A stretch of DNA of 64,000 bases from Symbiodinium natans (Eukaryota > Sar > Dinophyceae > Suessiales > Symbiodiniaceae): NCBI GenBank assembly GCA_905221605.1, contig CAJNDS010001336.1:506473-570472 (forward strand), written 5' to 3'. Under the pieces are notes generated by a model. It was not told where the DNA came from and searched no databases. It was given only the letters and a program-made list of their open reading frames with translations. The translations under genes were made by a program, and so were the position numbers. Of this stretch, positions 8,412 to 19,118 are shown piece after piece. Position 1 is the stretch's first letter; every line of letters begins with the position of its first letter.

Positions 8412-9830
8412 CTGGACAAAGACGGTTCAGGGAATAAGGGTTTTCGGGTTCAAGGGTTTAGGGGTTTATTGAGTGTTTTAGGGTTTAGTAGGGGCTTAGG
8501 GTTGAAGGGTTTAGGGTTTTAGAGCTTCAAGGTTAGTAGGGTTTAAGGGTTACCCCTAAACCCCAAAAGCCATGCGCACTTTGAGTGTGTGTGTGGGGGG
8601 CCTGGGCAGAGGACTGTGCGGGTGCAGGGCTCAGGGTCAGAACTTCGGCTTTCCACCCCGAATCCTCAGCCCCAAGCCCTGAACTCCAACCAAAACTCCC
8701 CGAAACCTATACCTTAAACTGGCGCTTTCGCTTTTTCTCTCTTTTTTTTTTTCCCGGGGGGGGGAGGGGGGGTGGGGGCGTCGAGTGTGACTCATGCCCA
8801 ACTCCTTGGCCATCCCCAGATCCAATGACCCTGCAGCGATTACTTGACACCCTCGGAGGGTACTGCCTTGCACCCGAAACCCCCTGAAACCCCAAAACCC
8901 CGAGCCCCTAAACCCTCAAACCCTAAACCCTAAACCCTAAACCCTAAACCCTACCACCCCCCCCCCCCCCCCCACCCAAAAAAGGGCCAAGGAGCCAGGA
9001 AGAAGGATGGGATGGTAGACGCCGAGGAGAGCTCCGCGAGGAGGAGCTCCGAGCCGGGCATCGCCTTTTCTCCCCAGAGGCTGAGTGGGTTTAGGGTTTA
9101 GGGTTTAGGGCTTAGGGTTTAGGGTTTAGGGCTTAGGGTTTAGGGCTTAGGGGGGTTTAGGGTTTCTGAGTTCAGGGGCTCGGTTTTGGGGGCTGGCTAC
9201 TTTACAAGGGAAACTAGCCGGCTTTTTGGGGCGGGCGGTTGTCGGGTTTTGGGGGTTTAGGGGTTTGTAGGGTTTGTAGGGTTTTTTGGGCTTTTGGGGT
9301 TTGTAGGGTTTGTAGGGTTTGTAGGGTGTGTAGGGTTTGTAGGGTTTGTAGGGTTTGTAGGGTTTGTAGGGTTTGTAGGGATGGATTTAGGGTTTGTAGG
9401 GTTTTAGCGTTTAAGGGTTTAGAAGCTTAAGGGCTTAAGGGCTTCTGCAGCCCTAAAACCCTCAAACCCTAAACTCTGAAAGCCCTAAGTTGCCAAAACC
9501 ACAGCAGATGAGGGTTGAGGGTTTAGAGGCTGCGGGGTTTAGACGTTTAGGTGTAGGAGGGGTTTAGACGATTTTTCGAAGCCGAGGGGGCGTGGAGGTT
9601 TGCGTTGTAGGGGTTGAGGGTTTGGGGGTTGAGGGCTGTGTTGAGTGGCCTTGAGGGGTTGAGCCGTTCAGGGTCCAGCCATGGATTCCCTTACTACCCC
9701 CCTCCAAAACCACCACCCTTGCTAGGTTCCGCCCATAATTCGGGAATTAAGCCTAACTAAGGCTGTTAAAGGGGGGGATGCTGGGGTAGTATGAGGGGGG
9801 GTAGTAGGGAAGCCTATGATCCTGGTGTGC
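8412..9830. repeat. Intron or intergenic patchwork
   Basis: Contains a minus-strand exon-like patch at 8785-8830 (reads SLDLGMAKELGMSHT after acceptor gctgcag), a patch at 8981-9075 open on both strands, TTTAGGG arrays (8904-8956, 9087-9165), a nine-base TTTGTAGGG array (9240-9430) and the MITE 9683-9814. The first exons of the lipase may lie here. Confidence 0.5.
9683..9814. mobile_element. MITE-like, GGATTCCCTTACTACCCC ends
   Basis: Begins GGATTCCCTTACTACCCCCC and ends GGGGGGTAGTAGGGAAGCC; about 132 bp. A relative at 30241-30330 shares GGTTCCCTTACC and GTAGGGGAACCC ends and the internal CCCATAATTC. Confidence 0.6.
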
Positions 9831-9880
9831 CTGCCGCAGCAAACGCTGAGCATCTGTCGGCGACGGCTCCTGCCGAACGA
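9831..9880 (-). CDS. Exon-like patch VRQEPSPTDAQRLLRQ
   Basis: 50 bp, acceptor gcggccaag, GC donor GCACAC. Reads VRQEPSPTDAQRLLRQ. It could be an upstream lipase exon or belong to another gene; no domain recognised. Confidence 0.45.
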
Positions 9881-11697
9881 CTTGGCCGCATCCCCCAGCT
9901 AGAAACCCGAACATCATGGGTTTAGAGTTTAGACCCTAAACCCTAAACCCTAAACCCTACACCCTAAACCCTAAACCCTAAACCGTTTAGGTTTTCGGGG
10001 CACAGGTGGGTCATAAACCATGTCTAAAGCTGATCCTTGCATGAAGCCCTGAAAACCCCCAAAGCCCCCCAAAGCCCCCCCCCAAAAAAAGGAGCTCCAA
10101 GCTCCCAACCGTACAACCCCCAAGTGCTACCAGGATGGGCTATTAGGCCTTGTAGTCCCCATAATAAAACCTACAGGCTTATCCGAAAAAAATACAAAAA
10201 CCCTAAACCCTAACCTCTTCGGGTTTAGGGTTTAGGGTTCCCTGGGTCCTTGGATACGAGGAGAAGCCGCGTGAGATGTCTCAGCGTGAGGAGCGTTCCT
10301 GCCCGCCACGTTGCCCCAGAGCCGTTGAAAGGTTTACTAAAGGGCTTACAGGGTGTAAGGACCCAACCCTATACTCCCAAAAGCTCCCTCAATCCAAAGG
10401 TTTGGGGTGTTGGGTTCAGGTTGCACTAACAGTCCTTTATAGGGATTATAATAGGGGGTAATATAATCCCTATTGCGGACTGCTAGTATAAGAGGGAACA
10501 TCCCAAGAGTTTGCGGTCTAGGGCTTAGGGCTGTCTCGGGAAATGGAGTTTCCGTCGCTAATGTGACCCTTGGGAGGGTAATTCAGTCACTGGCTTGTCT
10601 TGCCTTGAACCCTCAAAGGCATAAACTCCGAACCATGAGAGACCTCAAAGAACCCCAAGCCCTGAAAGCAACAAGCCCGTTACAAACACCCAGACCCCAA
10701 AACGGGATAGTTCATTTCTACGGTAAACCCTAAAAAACCCCAAAACCCTAGAACTTGCAGAGCCCTGAAACCCGCAAAGCCCCAGAACCCTAAAACACCC
10801 CAGAGCCCTAAACACTAAACCCTGAAACCCCTAAACCCCCAAAACCCGAAAGCCTGTGCCCTAAACCCCAAACCCCTAGAACCCTACAACGCCCCCAAAC
10901 CCCCCAAGCCCTAAAACCCCAAAATCCCCACAAACAACCCCCAACCCCCCTCCCAAAAAAAAAAATACAAAACATATCAAGAAATCAAGGAGTAAATAAA
11001 CAAGTAAAGGAATGAAAACAAATAAACCATTTCTATACATATATATGTATATATATATATCGTATATACATATATGCATATACATATACATGTACATATA
11101 ATGTAAAGCCCGAACCCTTGAGGGGTTCTGGCAGGGCAAACACAGCACGCCAGGGGCCTCGATCTGGAGAGGGGATCCCACCTCCAGCGGGGCGCATAGC
11201 GGAGCTTTGTACTTTGAGGTTTAGGGTTTGGGGTTTCGGGTTTAGGGTTTTGGGGTTTAGGGTTTAGGGTGTAGGGTTTTTAGGTTCTTAAGGGTTTAAG
11301 GAGTTAAGGAGTTAAGGGTTTAAGGGTTTTGGGTTTTTAAGGGTTTGAGGGTTTAAGGAGCTAAGGGTTTATTCGGGGTTTAGGGTTTTTTTTTTTATCT
11401 TGGAAGGTTGTACCTTTGAGGGCTTTAGGGGGATGTGGGTTTCAGGGTTTACTAGGGTTTTAGGGCATTTTTAGGGTTTAAGGGTTTTATTAGGTTTTAG
11501 GGGTTTCAGAGCTTCAGGGTTTTAAGGGCAAGGGCTTATTAGGGGGCTTAAGGGTTTAGGGTTTAAGTTTGAGGGTTTTAGGGTTAATCAGGGTTTACTC
11601 GTGTTTTAGGGTTTTAGGGTCTAAGGGTTTATGAGGGGTTTAGGGTTTAAGGGGGTTAAGGGCTTTGGGGTTTTGGGGTGTTCGGGTTCCAGGGCGC
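9881..11697. repeat. Patchwork of arrays, MITE and AT tract
   Basis: C-strand array 9937-9985, GGGATGTTCC-family MITE (10418-10504), unique patches at 10250-10335 and 11120-11210 (open on the minus strand, unassigned), a TA microsatellite (11035-11105) and a long degenerate G-strand block 11220-11690 with units such as GGGTTTAAGG. Confidence 0.55.
10418..10504. mobile_element. MITE-like, GGGATGTTCC family copy 2
   Basis: CACTAACAGTCCTTTATAGG at the left and AGAGGGAACATCCC at the right, like the copy at 3441-3543. Confidence 0.55.
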
Positions 11698-11848
11698 CTT
11701 GCAAGTCGCGGGCGTAGTCTTGGAACCGGAGACCAAGTCTGCTGCCCGAAGCCTTTCCGAGCTTGAGGAATGTGGTTCCCTCTTTCCGAAAACGGGGTCC
11801 TGCGCTGTAGAAGCGATCCAGGAGCTGCTCGCGTCTGTCGGGTTGAGG
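11698..11848 (-). CDS. Long exon, basic hydrophilic protein
   Basis: 151 bp, the longest clean exon outside the retroelements. Acceptor cctacag, GC donor GCGCCC. Fifty codons including DRREQLLDRFYSAGPRFRKE, TTFLKLGKASGSRLGLRFQD and YARDLQ. Also open on the plus strand, but the minus reading has better splice signals and agrees with neighbours. Product not recognised. Confidence 0.5.
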
Positions 11849-12654
11849 CTGTAGGGTTGAGGGTTGAGGGTTGAGGGTTGAGGGTTTAGGGTTTAGGGCT
11901 TAGGGCTTAGGGTAGGATTCTTGGGTCCTCGAAGCCCCTAAACCCTAAGCCCTGAACCCCTAATCCTCCACAGAGCATCATCACCGATGTGGCGACCCCC
12001 TGCCCAAAGTCCCCTAAGCTCCCCTAACAAGCCCCAAAGCCCTCAAACCCTAAACCAGAACCCAAAACCCTAGCCCTAAACCCTAAACCTTAAACCCTAA
12101 ACCCCAAACCCTAAACCCAAAACACCTCTGAAACCCAGATCTCAACCCCCGCCCGGCGCCTGAGGGCTCGGTGTGCGCCAAGGCCTCCAGGTGGGGCGTC
12201 CGACCTGTGCGAGCAGAGAAGGCGCCTAGTTTGTTGTTCCGTGTTTAGGGTTTATAGGTTTATGGGGTTTAGGGTTTAGGGTTTAGGGTTTAGGGGTGTA
12301 GGGTTTAGGGTTTAGTGTGTTGGGGGCGTAGGGTTTAGCGGGCTTCGGGTCTACGCTTCGGTTATTGGTGCTCAGGGTGCTTCTTTAGGGCGTTTAAAGT
12401 TTAGGGGGGTTTAGGGTTTAGGGTTTAGGGTTCAGGGTTTAGGGTTTAGGGTTTAGGGTTTAGGGCTCAGGGTTTAGGGTTTGAGTTTAAGGGTTTAGGG
12501 TTTAAGGTTTTGGGTGGGCGTTTCTGGTTTAGGGCCACACCGGCTGAGGGAGCTTGTGCACTCAGAGGTTCAGCCTCTTTTCTGTGGGATGTAGGGCATG
12601 TGGGGTTTAGGGCTTAGGGCATGTAGGGTTTAGGGTTTAGGGTGTTAGGGTGTC
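11849..12654. repeat. Telomere-like arrays with one unique patch
   Basis: GGGTTGA and TTTAGGG variants (11845-11915), C-strand array (12043-12120), a unique patch 12150-12205 with an AG (cgcacag) on the minus strand, and G-strand arrays (12243-12330, 12410-12520). Confidence 0.6.
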
Positions 12655-12988
12655 GGTGATGCAGTCTGAAGTTCAAGTAGCGAGGGATCACTGAAGCCCA
12701 GGATCACCATCCTCGCTTTCGCCTTGACCTTCTGTGGATCATCTGTTCCTTTGAATGTTCATACCCAGCTCATGCGCAGCAATTGAATTAATCTGGGACA
12801 ACATCTGCCGCCGCCTTACGAGCTGCTGTGAGGAGCCACTGCTTCACCTCCAACTGTTTGGCTTCACTCGTCGCGGCTCGTTGCTCTGCACTCAGCTTGT
12901 TCCAAATGAATTTCGATACCTTTCTGAACTCCCTTTGCGGCGAACTTGGACAGGCACTTGACCAGCTTGCGCCACTCTTCTTCACCTT
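12655..12988 (-). pseudogene. Ty1/copia-type Pol fragment (start of reverse transcriptase)
   Basis: Minus strand encodes, across frameshifts, EEWRKLVKCLSKFAAKG, FIWNKLSAEQRAATSEAKQL, EVKQWLLTAARK, then LRMSWV-stop-TFKGTDDP and KAKARMVILGFSDPSLLELQ ending TASPT. 'L(R)MRWV.TxK..D.PxKxKARLVxxGF.DP...xTASPT' is the conserved entry to Ty1/copia reverse transcriptase. At least two frameshifts and one stop make it non-functional. Both ends abut telomere-like repeats. Confidence 0.75.
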
Positions 12989-13238
12989 CCCTAAACCCTA
13001 CACCCCTAAACCCTAAACCCCTAAACCCCAAACCCTAAACCCCTATAATCACAGAGAAAACCCTTCACATTCCTGGGCAGACATTACGCGCCACTGGGTC
13101 CATCACCATGCGGCACCGAATGACTCTCCAATCCTCCACCCTGAAATGCCTGGTCCCTGAACCCTAAATCCCTAACCCCTAACCCCTAAATCCTGAACCC
13201 TAAACCCTAAATCCCGAACCCACCCCACTCTCTCCCAC
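12989..13238. repeat. C-strand telomere-like arrays and unique spacer
   Basis: CCCTAAA/CCCCTAAA units at 12988-13050 and 13155-13220 around a 100-bp unique stretch without clear coding. Confidence 0.6.
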
Positions 13239-13321
13239 CTCGCTGTCCCCAGTGCTCGCCCATGGTGTAGTAGAGCCCGGCGAAGAAGTCGGGGGAGAGG
13301 AGCTGACCGTAGGCAGGTATC
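13239..13321 (-). CDS. Exon IPAYGQLLSPDFFAGLYYTM
   Basis: 83 bp with acceptor ggttttcag and GT donor GTGGGA. Reads IPAYGQLLSPDFFAGLYYTM then GEHWGQR, stop-free and protein-like. Phase 1 at its end. The product is not recognised; aromatic-rich composition argues for a folded domain. Confidence 0.6.
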
Positions 13322-13636
13322 CTGAAAACCGCACCAGCTTTACAGGGCTAAAAAAAGGGCTTTCTGTTGTGAGGGTTTAGGGTTTCGGGCTTAGGGTTGT
13401 CCAGGGGTTAGGGTTTACAGCTTAGGATTGTCTCGGGATTAGGGTTTAGGGTTTGGGGCTTAGGGTTGTGTCGGGTTTAGGGTGTTAGGGCTTCACCGGG
13501 TTTCAGCCTGTTATTGGGCTGAACGACTGAGTTTAGGGGGCCGCTTCAATTGCCTTCAAGGGCAGCCCTAAACCCTAAACCCTAAACCCTAAACCCTAAA
13601 CCCTAAACCCTAAACCCTAAACCCTAAACCCTAAAC

Positions 13637-13722
13637 CCCAGATGGTGCGGCTGCGTGGCTCCAGCTTCCGGGCCAGGCCCACAATCAGCTGGAAGGACTG
13701 GCGGCCGGGGACTTCTTCGGTG
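13637..13722 (-). CDS. Exon TEEVPGRQSFQLIVGLARKL
   Basis: 86 bp reading TEEVPGRQSFQLIVGLARKL then EPRSRTIW. Acceptor atcccaag. The donor is GTTTAG, the first bases of a clean TTTAGGG array as read on the minus strand (13568-13636), so the intron starts directly with the telomeric repeat. Product not recognised. Confidence 0.55.
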
Positions 13723-16216
13723 CTTGGGATTTAGGGTTCAGAGGTTTTCGGGGTCTAGGGCACCCTAAACCCTAAACCCTAAAACCGAAAAACCTTAAGC
13801 CCTAAACCCAGACTCTAAATCCTGAACCGTTTTTGGGGGGTCTAGGTGTCAGGGGCTTTTGTTGGGGTCTAGGGGTTTAGGGGGTTTCAGGGATTAGGGG
13901 GTGCCTAGTGTTTGTGGTTTGGGGGTGTGGAGTTTAGGTTTCGGGGCTATTGGGTTTAGGGTTCAGTGTTTGGGGTTTGGCGGTTTAGGGTTTGGGGTTT
14001 CGGGTTCAGGGTTTATGGCATGGCGGCGAGGGAGCTGATGCATCACACAAGCCCAACAAAGCACAGAGCAGCGAGACCCCGTGCTTAGCTGTGCTTTAAG
14101 CACTGGATGCTGCAAACGATGCAAATGCCCCTCCGATTCATTTTTAGCCGCCCGCCCTCCCCAAAAAAGATGCCTTCTCGGAATAGTTCTAAATCAGTAG
14201 GGGGCCCCTCTTTTTTTTGGGTACCCTGTAATAGGGGGCCCCTTTTTTTTTTGGTACCCTGTAAGCCTATAAACCCTTACATCTAAGCCAAACCCTAAAG
14301 TTCACACCCTCAACCCTAAACTCTAAACCCCAAACCCGCCAAGCCCTACAAAATTTGTGGGGAGGGAGGTTTTCGCAAGGAGGTTGGGGGGGGAGCTCAT
14401 GAGGGTTTTTGGCTGGGGGTTGGACATTAAAGGATTTTCCTGTATGCCCTCAGACTCCTTCACGAGATACGCCAACGAGCAGACACTGGCGGCATGTCTT
14501 GTCAATTGACTATGGGTTTAGGGTGTTGAGGTTTTGGGCCTTTTCGAGAATGGGGCGTTGGGGGGGGGGGGGGGGGGTGAAGCGAATTGGGGGGGTTCAG
14601 GCTTTAGGACTTTAGGGTGCAGAGTGTGAACTGTAGATGTTTTTTGAGGTCCTGCCCTAAAGCCAACCCTATCCAAAAACAAATAAGGGTCGAATGTAAA
14701 AAGCTCTTTCCACTAGAACATACAATCGTCCTTCTTGTGGAGTGACCTAGCGTTTGGAGGGAACCTAAGCCCTTATAAGCCCCACACGCCCAAAACCCAA
14801 AACCCTAAACCCTAAACCCTAAACCCTAAACCCTAAACCCTGAACCCTAAACCCTAAACCCTAAACCCTAAACCCTAAGCAACAAAAGCTCATGATGTCC
14901 AAGCCGCCTCCATGATTTCATTGCCCGCAAGAATCAGCGGTCCATACCTGTTTGCCCAGCCGCGCTTGTCGCATCCTATCTTAGGGTTTATAAAGGGTTT
15001 ATAAGGGGTTTATAAAGGGTTTATAAAGGGTTTTTTCAAGGGTTTATAAAGGGTTTATAAAGGGTTTAGGGCTTAGGGTTTAGGGTTTAAGGTTAAAGCC
15101 AAGCCGAACTGGAACTCCTTCGAAACCTTCGAAGAAATCCTTTCAGGATCCCAAAAGCTGGGCAAATGCCAACATAGCCAGCAACGCAAAACCTCTTTCT
15201 GCAGCTGACGGCGATGAACTGTAATACATATTGCCGGGGCTTACGGGGGAGGACGTTCCATCGCGCTGCGTTGCCCAGTGAACACATCTTCGCTTTTTGA
15301 GGGAACAGCAAACTCTCTTCTTCTTTGAATGAAACAATGGTAATTGCTACTACGTACCTTTCATTCCGTGTTTTAGGCCCTCGAAACTACACAAGGAATG
15401 AAGCCAGACACGCGCGTGATCCCTGTGATCGCTGCTTACGGAAAAAGCGACGACTGTCGGATTAGAGGTTAAACGGAGGGGGGGGGGGTCAAGGGGGGTA
15501 TGTAACCCAAGGTTCCCTGATACTCCCCACTACATGTAGGGTTTAGGGTTTAGGGTTTAGGGTTTAGGGTTTAGGGTTTGGGGTTTGGGGTTTAGGACAT
15601 CTTCCTTATAAAGGCAACATAGGGATTACTATGATTCATGTTTTCAGGGCTCCTAAGCAAAAAGTAGCTTGGGAACGAAGTTTTCGGGGTTGAGTTCCGA
15701 CCCAGGGCCCCCCTTAAGCCCTGCCTCTGTGCACACAAGATTCTGGCGGGTTGCGGGGGTTGGGTTTGAGGGTTTAGGGTTTAGGGTTTAGTATCCTAGA
15801 CCCCCAAACCCTAAGCCGCAAACCCTGAGGTTTAGGCTTCTAGGCCTCGGCACGAGGACAGCTGCAAGATCTTTGGGTACATGTGCTCGTTTTTAACGTT
15901 TAGGGTTTAGGGTTTAGGGTTTAGGGTTTAGGGTCCGTGTGCTCAAGTCGACACCCAACTGCATCCCTGAGCCCAAGATATAGGGAGGCTAAAGACTCAG
16001 AATGCTTTTGTTTCGTTTACGGTTTAGGGTTTAGGGTTTAGGGTTTAGGGTTTAGGGTTTAGGGTTTAGGGTTTAGGGTTTAGGGTTTAGGGTTTAGGGT
16101 TTAGGGTTTGGGGTTTGGGGTTTGGGGTTCAGGGTTCAGGGGTTCAGACTTATCATGAAGATTGCATATTATTTGGGGTGCCTGAAGGAAACTCTTACGG
16201 CAACTCTTCCGGGCTC
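13723..16216. repeat. Patchwork: arrays, local duplication, unassigned open patches
   Basis: Holds a tandem pair with GGGGGCCCCT + T-run + GTACCCTGTAA (14198-14262), a GGGTTTATAAA array (14984-15065), C-strand array (14806-14880), G-strand arrays (15540-15597, 15898-15935, 16021-16143), and minus-strand-open patches at 14885-14980 and 15105-15340 whose products I do not recognise. No confident gene. Confidence 0.5.
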
Positions 16217-16298
16217 CTGTACGACCCCACGGGGCATCGGGGCCTGACGAGGTAGTACCCAGCCTTGATGGCCTCCGAGGCAGCGCCGCGCTGTGTCA
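16217..16298 (-). CDS. Exon AASEAIKAGYYLVRPRCPVG
   Basis: 82 bp reading TQRGAASEAIKAGYYLVRPR then CPVGSYR. Acceptor cttgatag, GA donor GAGCCC. The GYYL...CPVGSY spacing recalls cysteine-rich extracellular repeats, but one exon is too little for a family call. Confidence 0.5.
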
Positions 16299-16503
16299 CT
16301 ATCAAGGGCCAGAGGAGGGACCCTTAGAAGGGACCTTGGGTTATCTGGGGCTTTAGGGGCTGTTGGGGGCTTTGGGGGCTTTAGGGGTTTTAGGGGTTTT
16401 AGGGGTTTTAGGGGTTTTAGAGGTTTTAGGGGCTTTAGGGGTTTTAGGGGTTTTAGGGGGTTATCTTAGGTATATGGGGCTATCGCTAACTCCAAACAAA
16501 CCC

Positions 16504-16638
16504 CTTGGAGGTTCATAGTACCTAGTAACCCACTTATAACTGTACTTATAGCCCAATTATCGCCCCGTTAGGGTACTTAAAAGGGCTTCCAAGTGGGTCG
16601 GAACTACGTACACTTACAAGTGGGTTAGAACCTCCAAG
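16504..16638. mobile_element. MITE-like, CTTGGAGGTTC ends
   Basis: CTTGGAGGTTC at the left, GAACCTCCAAG at the right, with internal TAGTAACCC as in 3181-3298. Length 135 bp; non-coding. Confidence 0.65.
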
Positions 16639-16767
16639 CACAGGTCGGAAGTCTTGAGCTTTGGGCGCGTCTTCTGCAAGTCCCGATCTTTACCGAGTCC
16701 CAATCTGTACCGTTCACTTGACAACTACAAGGTTGGGATGGGTGATCCAGGGATCCCGATTTTCGAA

Positions 16768-16911
16768 GGGTAGTTCCGCGGTCCCTCAGTATGGGCCCTT
16801 AAACGGGTACCCCTTATATACCCCTTACATACCCTATACGAACTAAGGGCCCATACGTCAGAACCCTTGAAGGGTTGCTAGGGACCGTATGAAGGGCCCA
16901 TGAAACTACCC
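16768..16911. mobile_element. MITE, AGTATGGGCCCTT family, intact copy
   Basis: Terminal inverted repeats GGGTAGTTCC and its near complement GAAACTACCC, with nested inverted pairs AGTATGGGCCCTT / AAGGGCCCATAC. 144 bp. It serves as the uninterrupted reference for the copy split by a telomere-like array at 4861-5057. Confidence 0.7.
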
Positions 16912-17128
16912 GCAGGCTATTTCCCAAACCGAAGCCCTATCAGCTCCAAGTACCCACACCCCAAGAACCCCGGATGCCCTACATACCCCACATAAGCCTT
17001 AGGGTTTAGGGTTTAGGGTTTAGGGTTTAGGGTCTAGGGTTTAGGGTTTAGGGTTTAGGGTTTAGGGTTTAGGGTTTAGGGTTTAGGGTTTAGGGTTTAG
17101 GGTTTAGGGTTTAGGGTTTAGGGAGGTC

Positions 17129-17219
17129 CTGGCAAACTTCCAGCCCCAACGAGGATCGTGGAAAGGGTGAGGTCGGAAGGCAGCCCAGGCAAAATGGCCG
17201 CCCAGAGTGTCACTTGCTG
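17129..17219 (-). CDS. Exon QQVTLWAAILPGLPSDLTLS
   Basis: 91 bp reading QQVTLWAAILPGLPSDLTLS then TILVGAGSLP. Acceptor gttctcag, GA donor GACCTC. Hydrophobic, so possibly a membrane segment. The next open region (17220-17340) may be intron. Confidence 0.5.
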
Positions 17220-19049
17220 CTGAGAACAACTGAATAGAGAGGCCCATGTCTTCAGAAAAGGAGAACATAGCCTGAGTTCTGGATAAATATGAGGGCCAGT
17301 AGGGGAAATGATGTTGGTAAGTAGGGCTAATGGACCCACCCAAACCCCCCAAAAGACCTCAACCCCAAAAACCCCAGACCAAAAAACACGCGAACCCCTA
17401 AACCCGCGACTCCCCAAACCCCCCCCCCCCCCCACCCACTCGAACCCCAAACCCAAAATCCCTGAACACCCTGCGTCCCTCGCCTCCTAAACCCCTAAAC
17501 ACCCTCAACAGCCCAAGCCCAAGACCCCAAGCCCCAAAATCTGAGCCCAAAATACCCTAAAACCACACGAAGCTCAAGGGGAGGGACCCTTAGTAGGGGC
17601 TACTTAGGCAGAGGGGGACAATACAAGGTATGTAGAGGGGTCACATAGGGGAATAAGATGAAGGGTTTGTAGTGGCCCCTCCTTCTATCCCTTGCAAACC
17701 CCTAAACCCTAAACTGTAACCCTAAACCCTGAACCCTAAACCCTAAACCCTAAACCCTAAGCTCCTCCAGGCCTGGGCCACCTGGCCCAGTGGCAGGAAG
17801 CCACTCACTTGCTTGAGGCCTCCAACGGTGGGAAGGGTTTATTTAGGGTTTAGGGTTTAGGGTTTAGGGTTTAGGGTTTAGGGTTTAGGGTTTAGGGTTT
17901 AGGGTTTAGGGTTTAGGGTTTAGGGATAGTTTAGGATTCAGGATGCAGGATTTTAGGGTTAGGGCGTTTATATCGGGCTTCAGGGCCCTTAAAGCCCTAA
18001 ACCCTATTGGGCGTTGAGGGGGGTAAAAGATTGCTGCTGGGCATATATATATATACATATATGTACATGCGTATATGTATATACAAGAGTCTAGGGTATG
18101 CAAGTTTAGGGATTTGTGGGAACGAGATCACCCCCTAAAGAGACTGTGTTTTTCTTCGAGTAGGGAGCAAAGCTGTATAGATTATATGCTCCCAGTTCTA
18201 GTGTTCACTTAGCCCCTAAACTCTAGACCCTAAACCCTAAACCCTAAACCCTAGACCACAAACCCTAAACCTTTGCGACACAGGTCCAAGGCCCTGGCCA
18301 GTCATCACGTGGCCGCTAAGCCGGAGCGATTGATCCAGCTTGCTCCTTGGGGGGGTAGTTATAGGGCTCAGGGCTTAGGGGTGCTGGGACTCTAGGGAGC
18401 TTTAGGGCTTAGGATCTGGGGTTTCGGGTTTTGGGGTGTTGGGGGCGTTTGGGACTGCAGCGCCCCTAGACTCTAAGCCCCAGAATCCTAAGTTGCGAGC
18501 TGAGGCTTTTCGGACTTCAGGGTTTTTAAGGCTCACTGGCGCTCCATGAAAGTAACCTCAAGGCGCAAACCCCCCCCCAACCCCAAAGGGATAAAGCCAA
18601 AAGCCCTTCGGTTCCCACCCCTAACCTCTCTGAGGGTTTACGCCCCTTAAGGGCCTCGAGCACCTAAACCCTATAAACCCTAGAAAGCCGATAAAAACTA
18701 TAAACCCTATGCATCCTATAAACCCTAAGCGGTTTAGGCATATCTCTTTTCATCGCGACTCAGAGGCACTAATAGCAACCTGTGAACGAAGTGAACCAAA
18801 TGAGCGCAACGAACGCCACGAGCAGCAAAAGCAAACTTCCAAGTAGTGCATGCCATGGGGGCTCTTGGAGAGAGAATCCTACAGGTAACAGCGAAACCTG
18901 GTGATCAAGCGAGATGTCAGAAGTTGTCTTTATGAGATGGGTTTTTTCTTGGGAGCGAGAGAACGCATGAAAACCAAGAACGGACCAGTAATACTCTTAA
19001 ATTTGTGCGTGTTCCTTACAATCTATAAACCCTAAACCCTAAAGGCCCC
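17220..19049. repeat. Patchwork of variant arrays, C-run, MITE, TA tract
   Basis: Includes a C-run (about 17418-17434), a GGAGGGACCCTTA-family element (about 17579-17695), C- and G-strand arrays (17697-17760, 17836-17925), a TA microsatellite (18040-18085) and unassigned patches at 17760-17835 and 18275-18350, open on both strands. A stretch 18730-19010 is unique with no coding seen. Confidence 0.5.
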
Positions 19050-19118
19050 TTTGTAGGCAAAGCCATCAAGCGACTCGGGATCGTAGGTGAAGGGCTCCAA
19101 CTTGTCGGCGAGAAAGGC
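19050..19118 (-). CDS. Exon AFLADKLEPFTYDPESLDGF
   Basis: 69 bp, 23 codons, reading AFLADKLEPFTYDPESLDGF then AYK. Acceptor tcttccag; the donor is not clear (GGGCCT follows). Acidic, protein-like; not recognised. Confidence 0.55.

Larger units (their letters stand above)
16312..17128. repeat. MITEs and telomere-like arrays
   Basis: A partial GGAGGGACCCTTA-family element around 16312-16480, interrupted by a GGGGTTTTA array (16370-16460); MITEs 16504-16638 and 16768-16911; a long TTTAGGG array (16996-17125). Confidence 0.65.
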
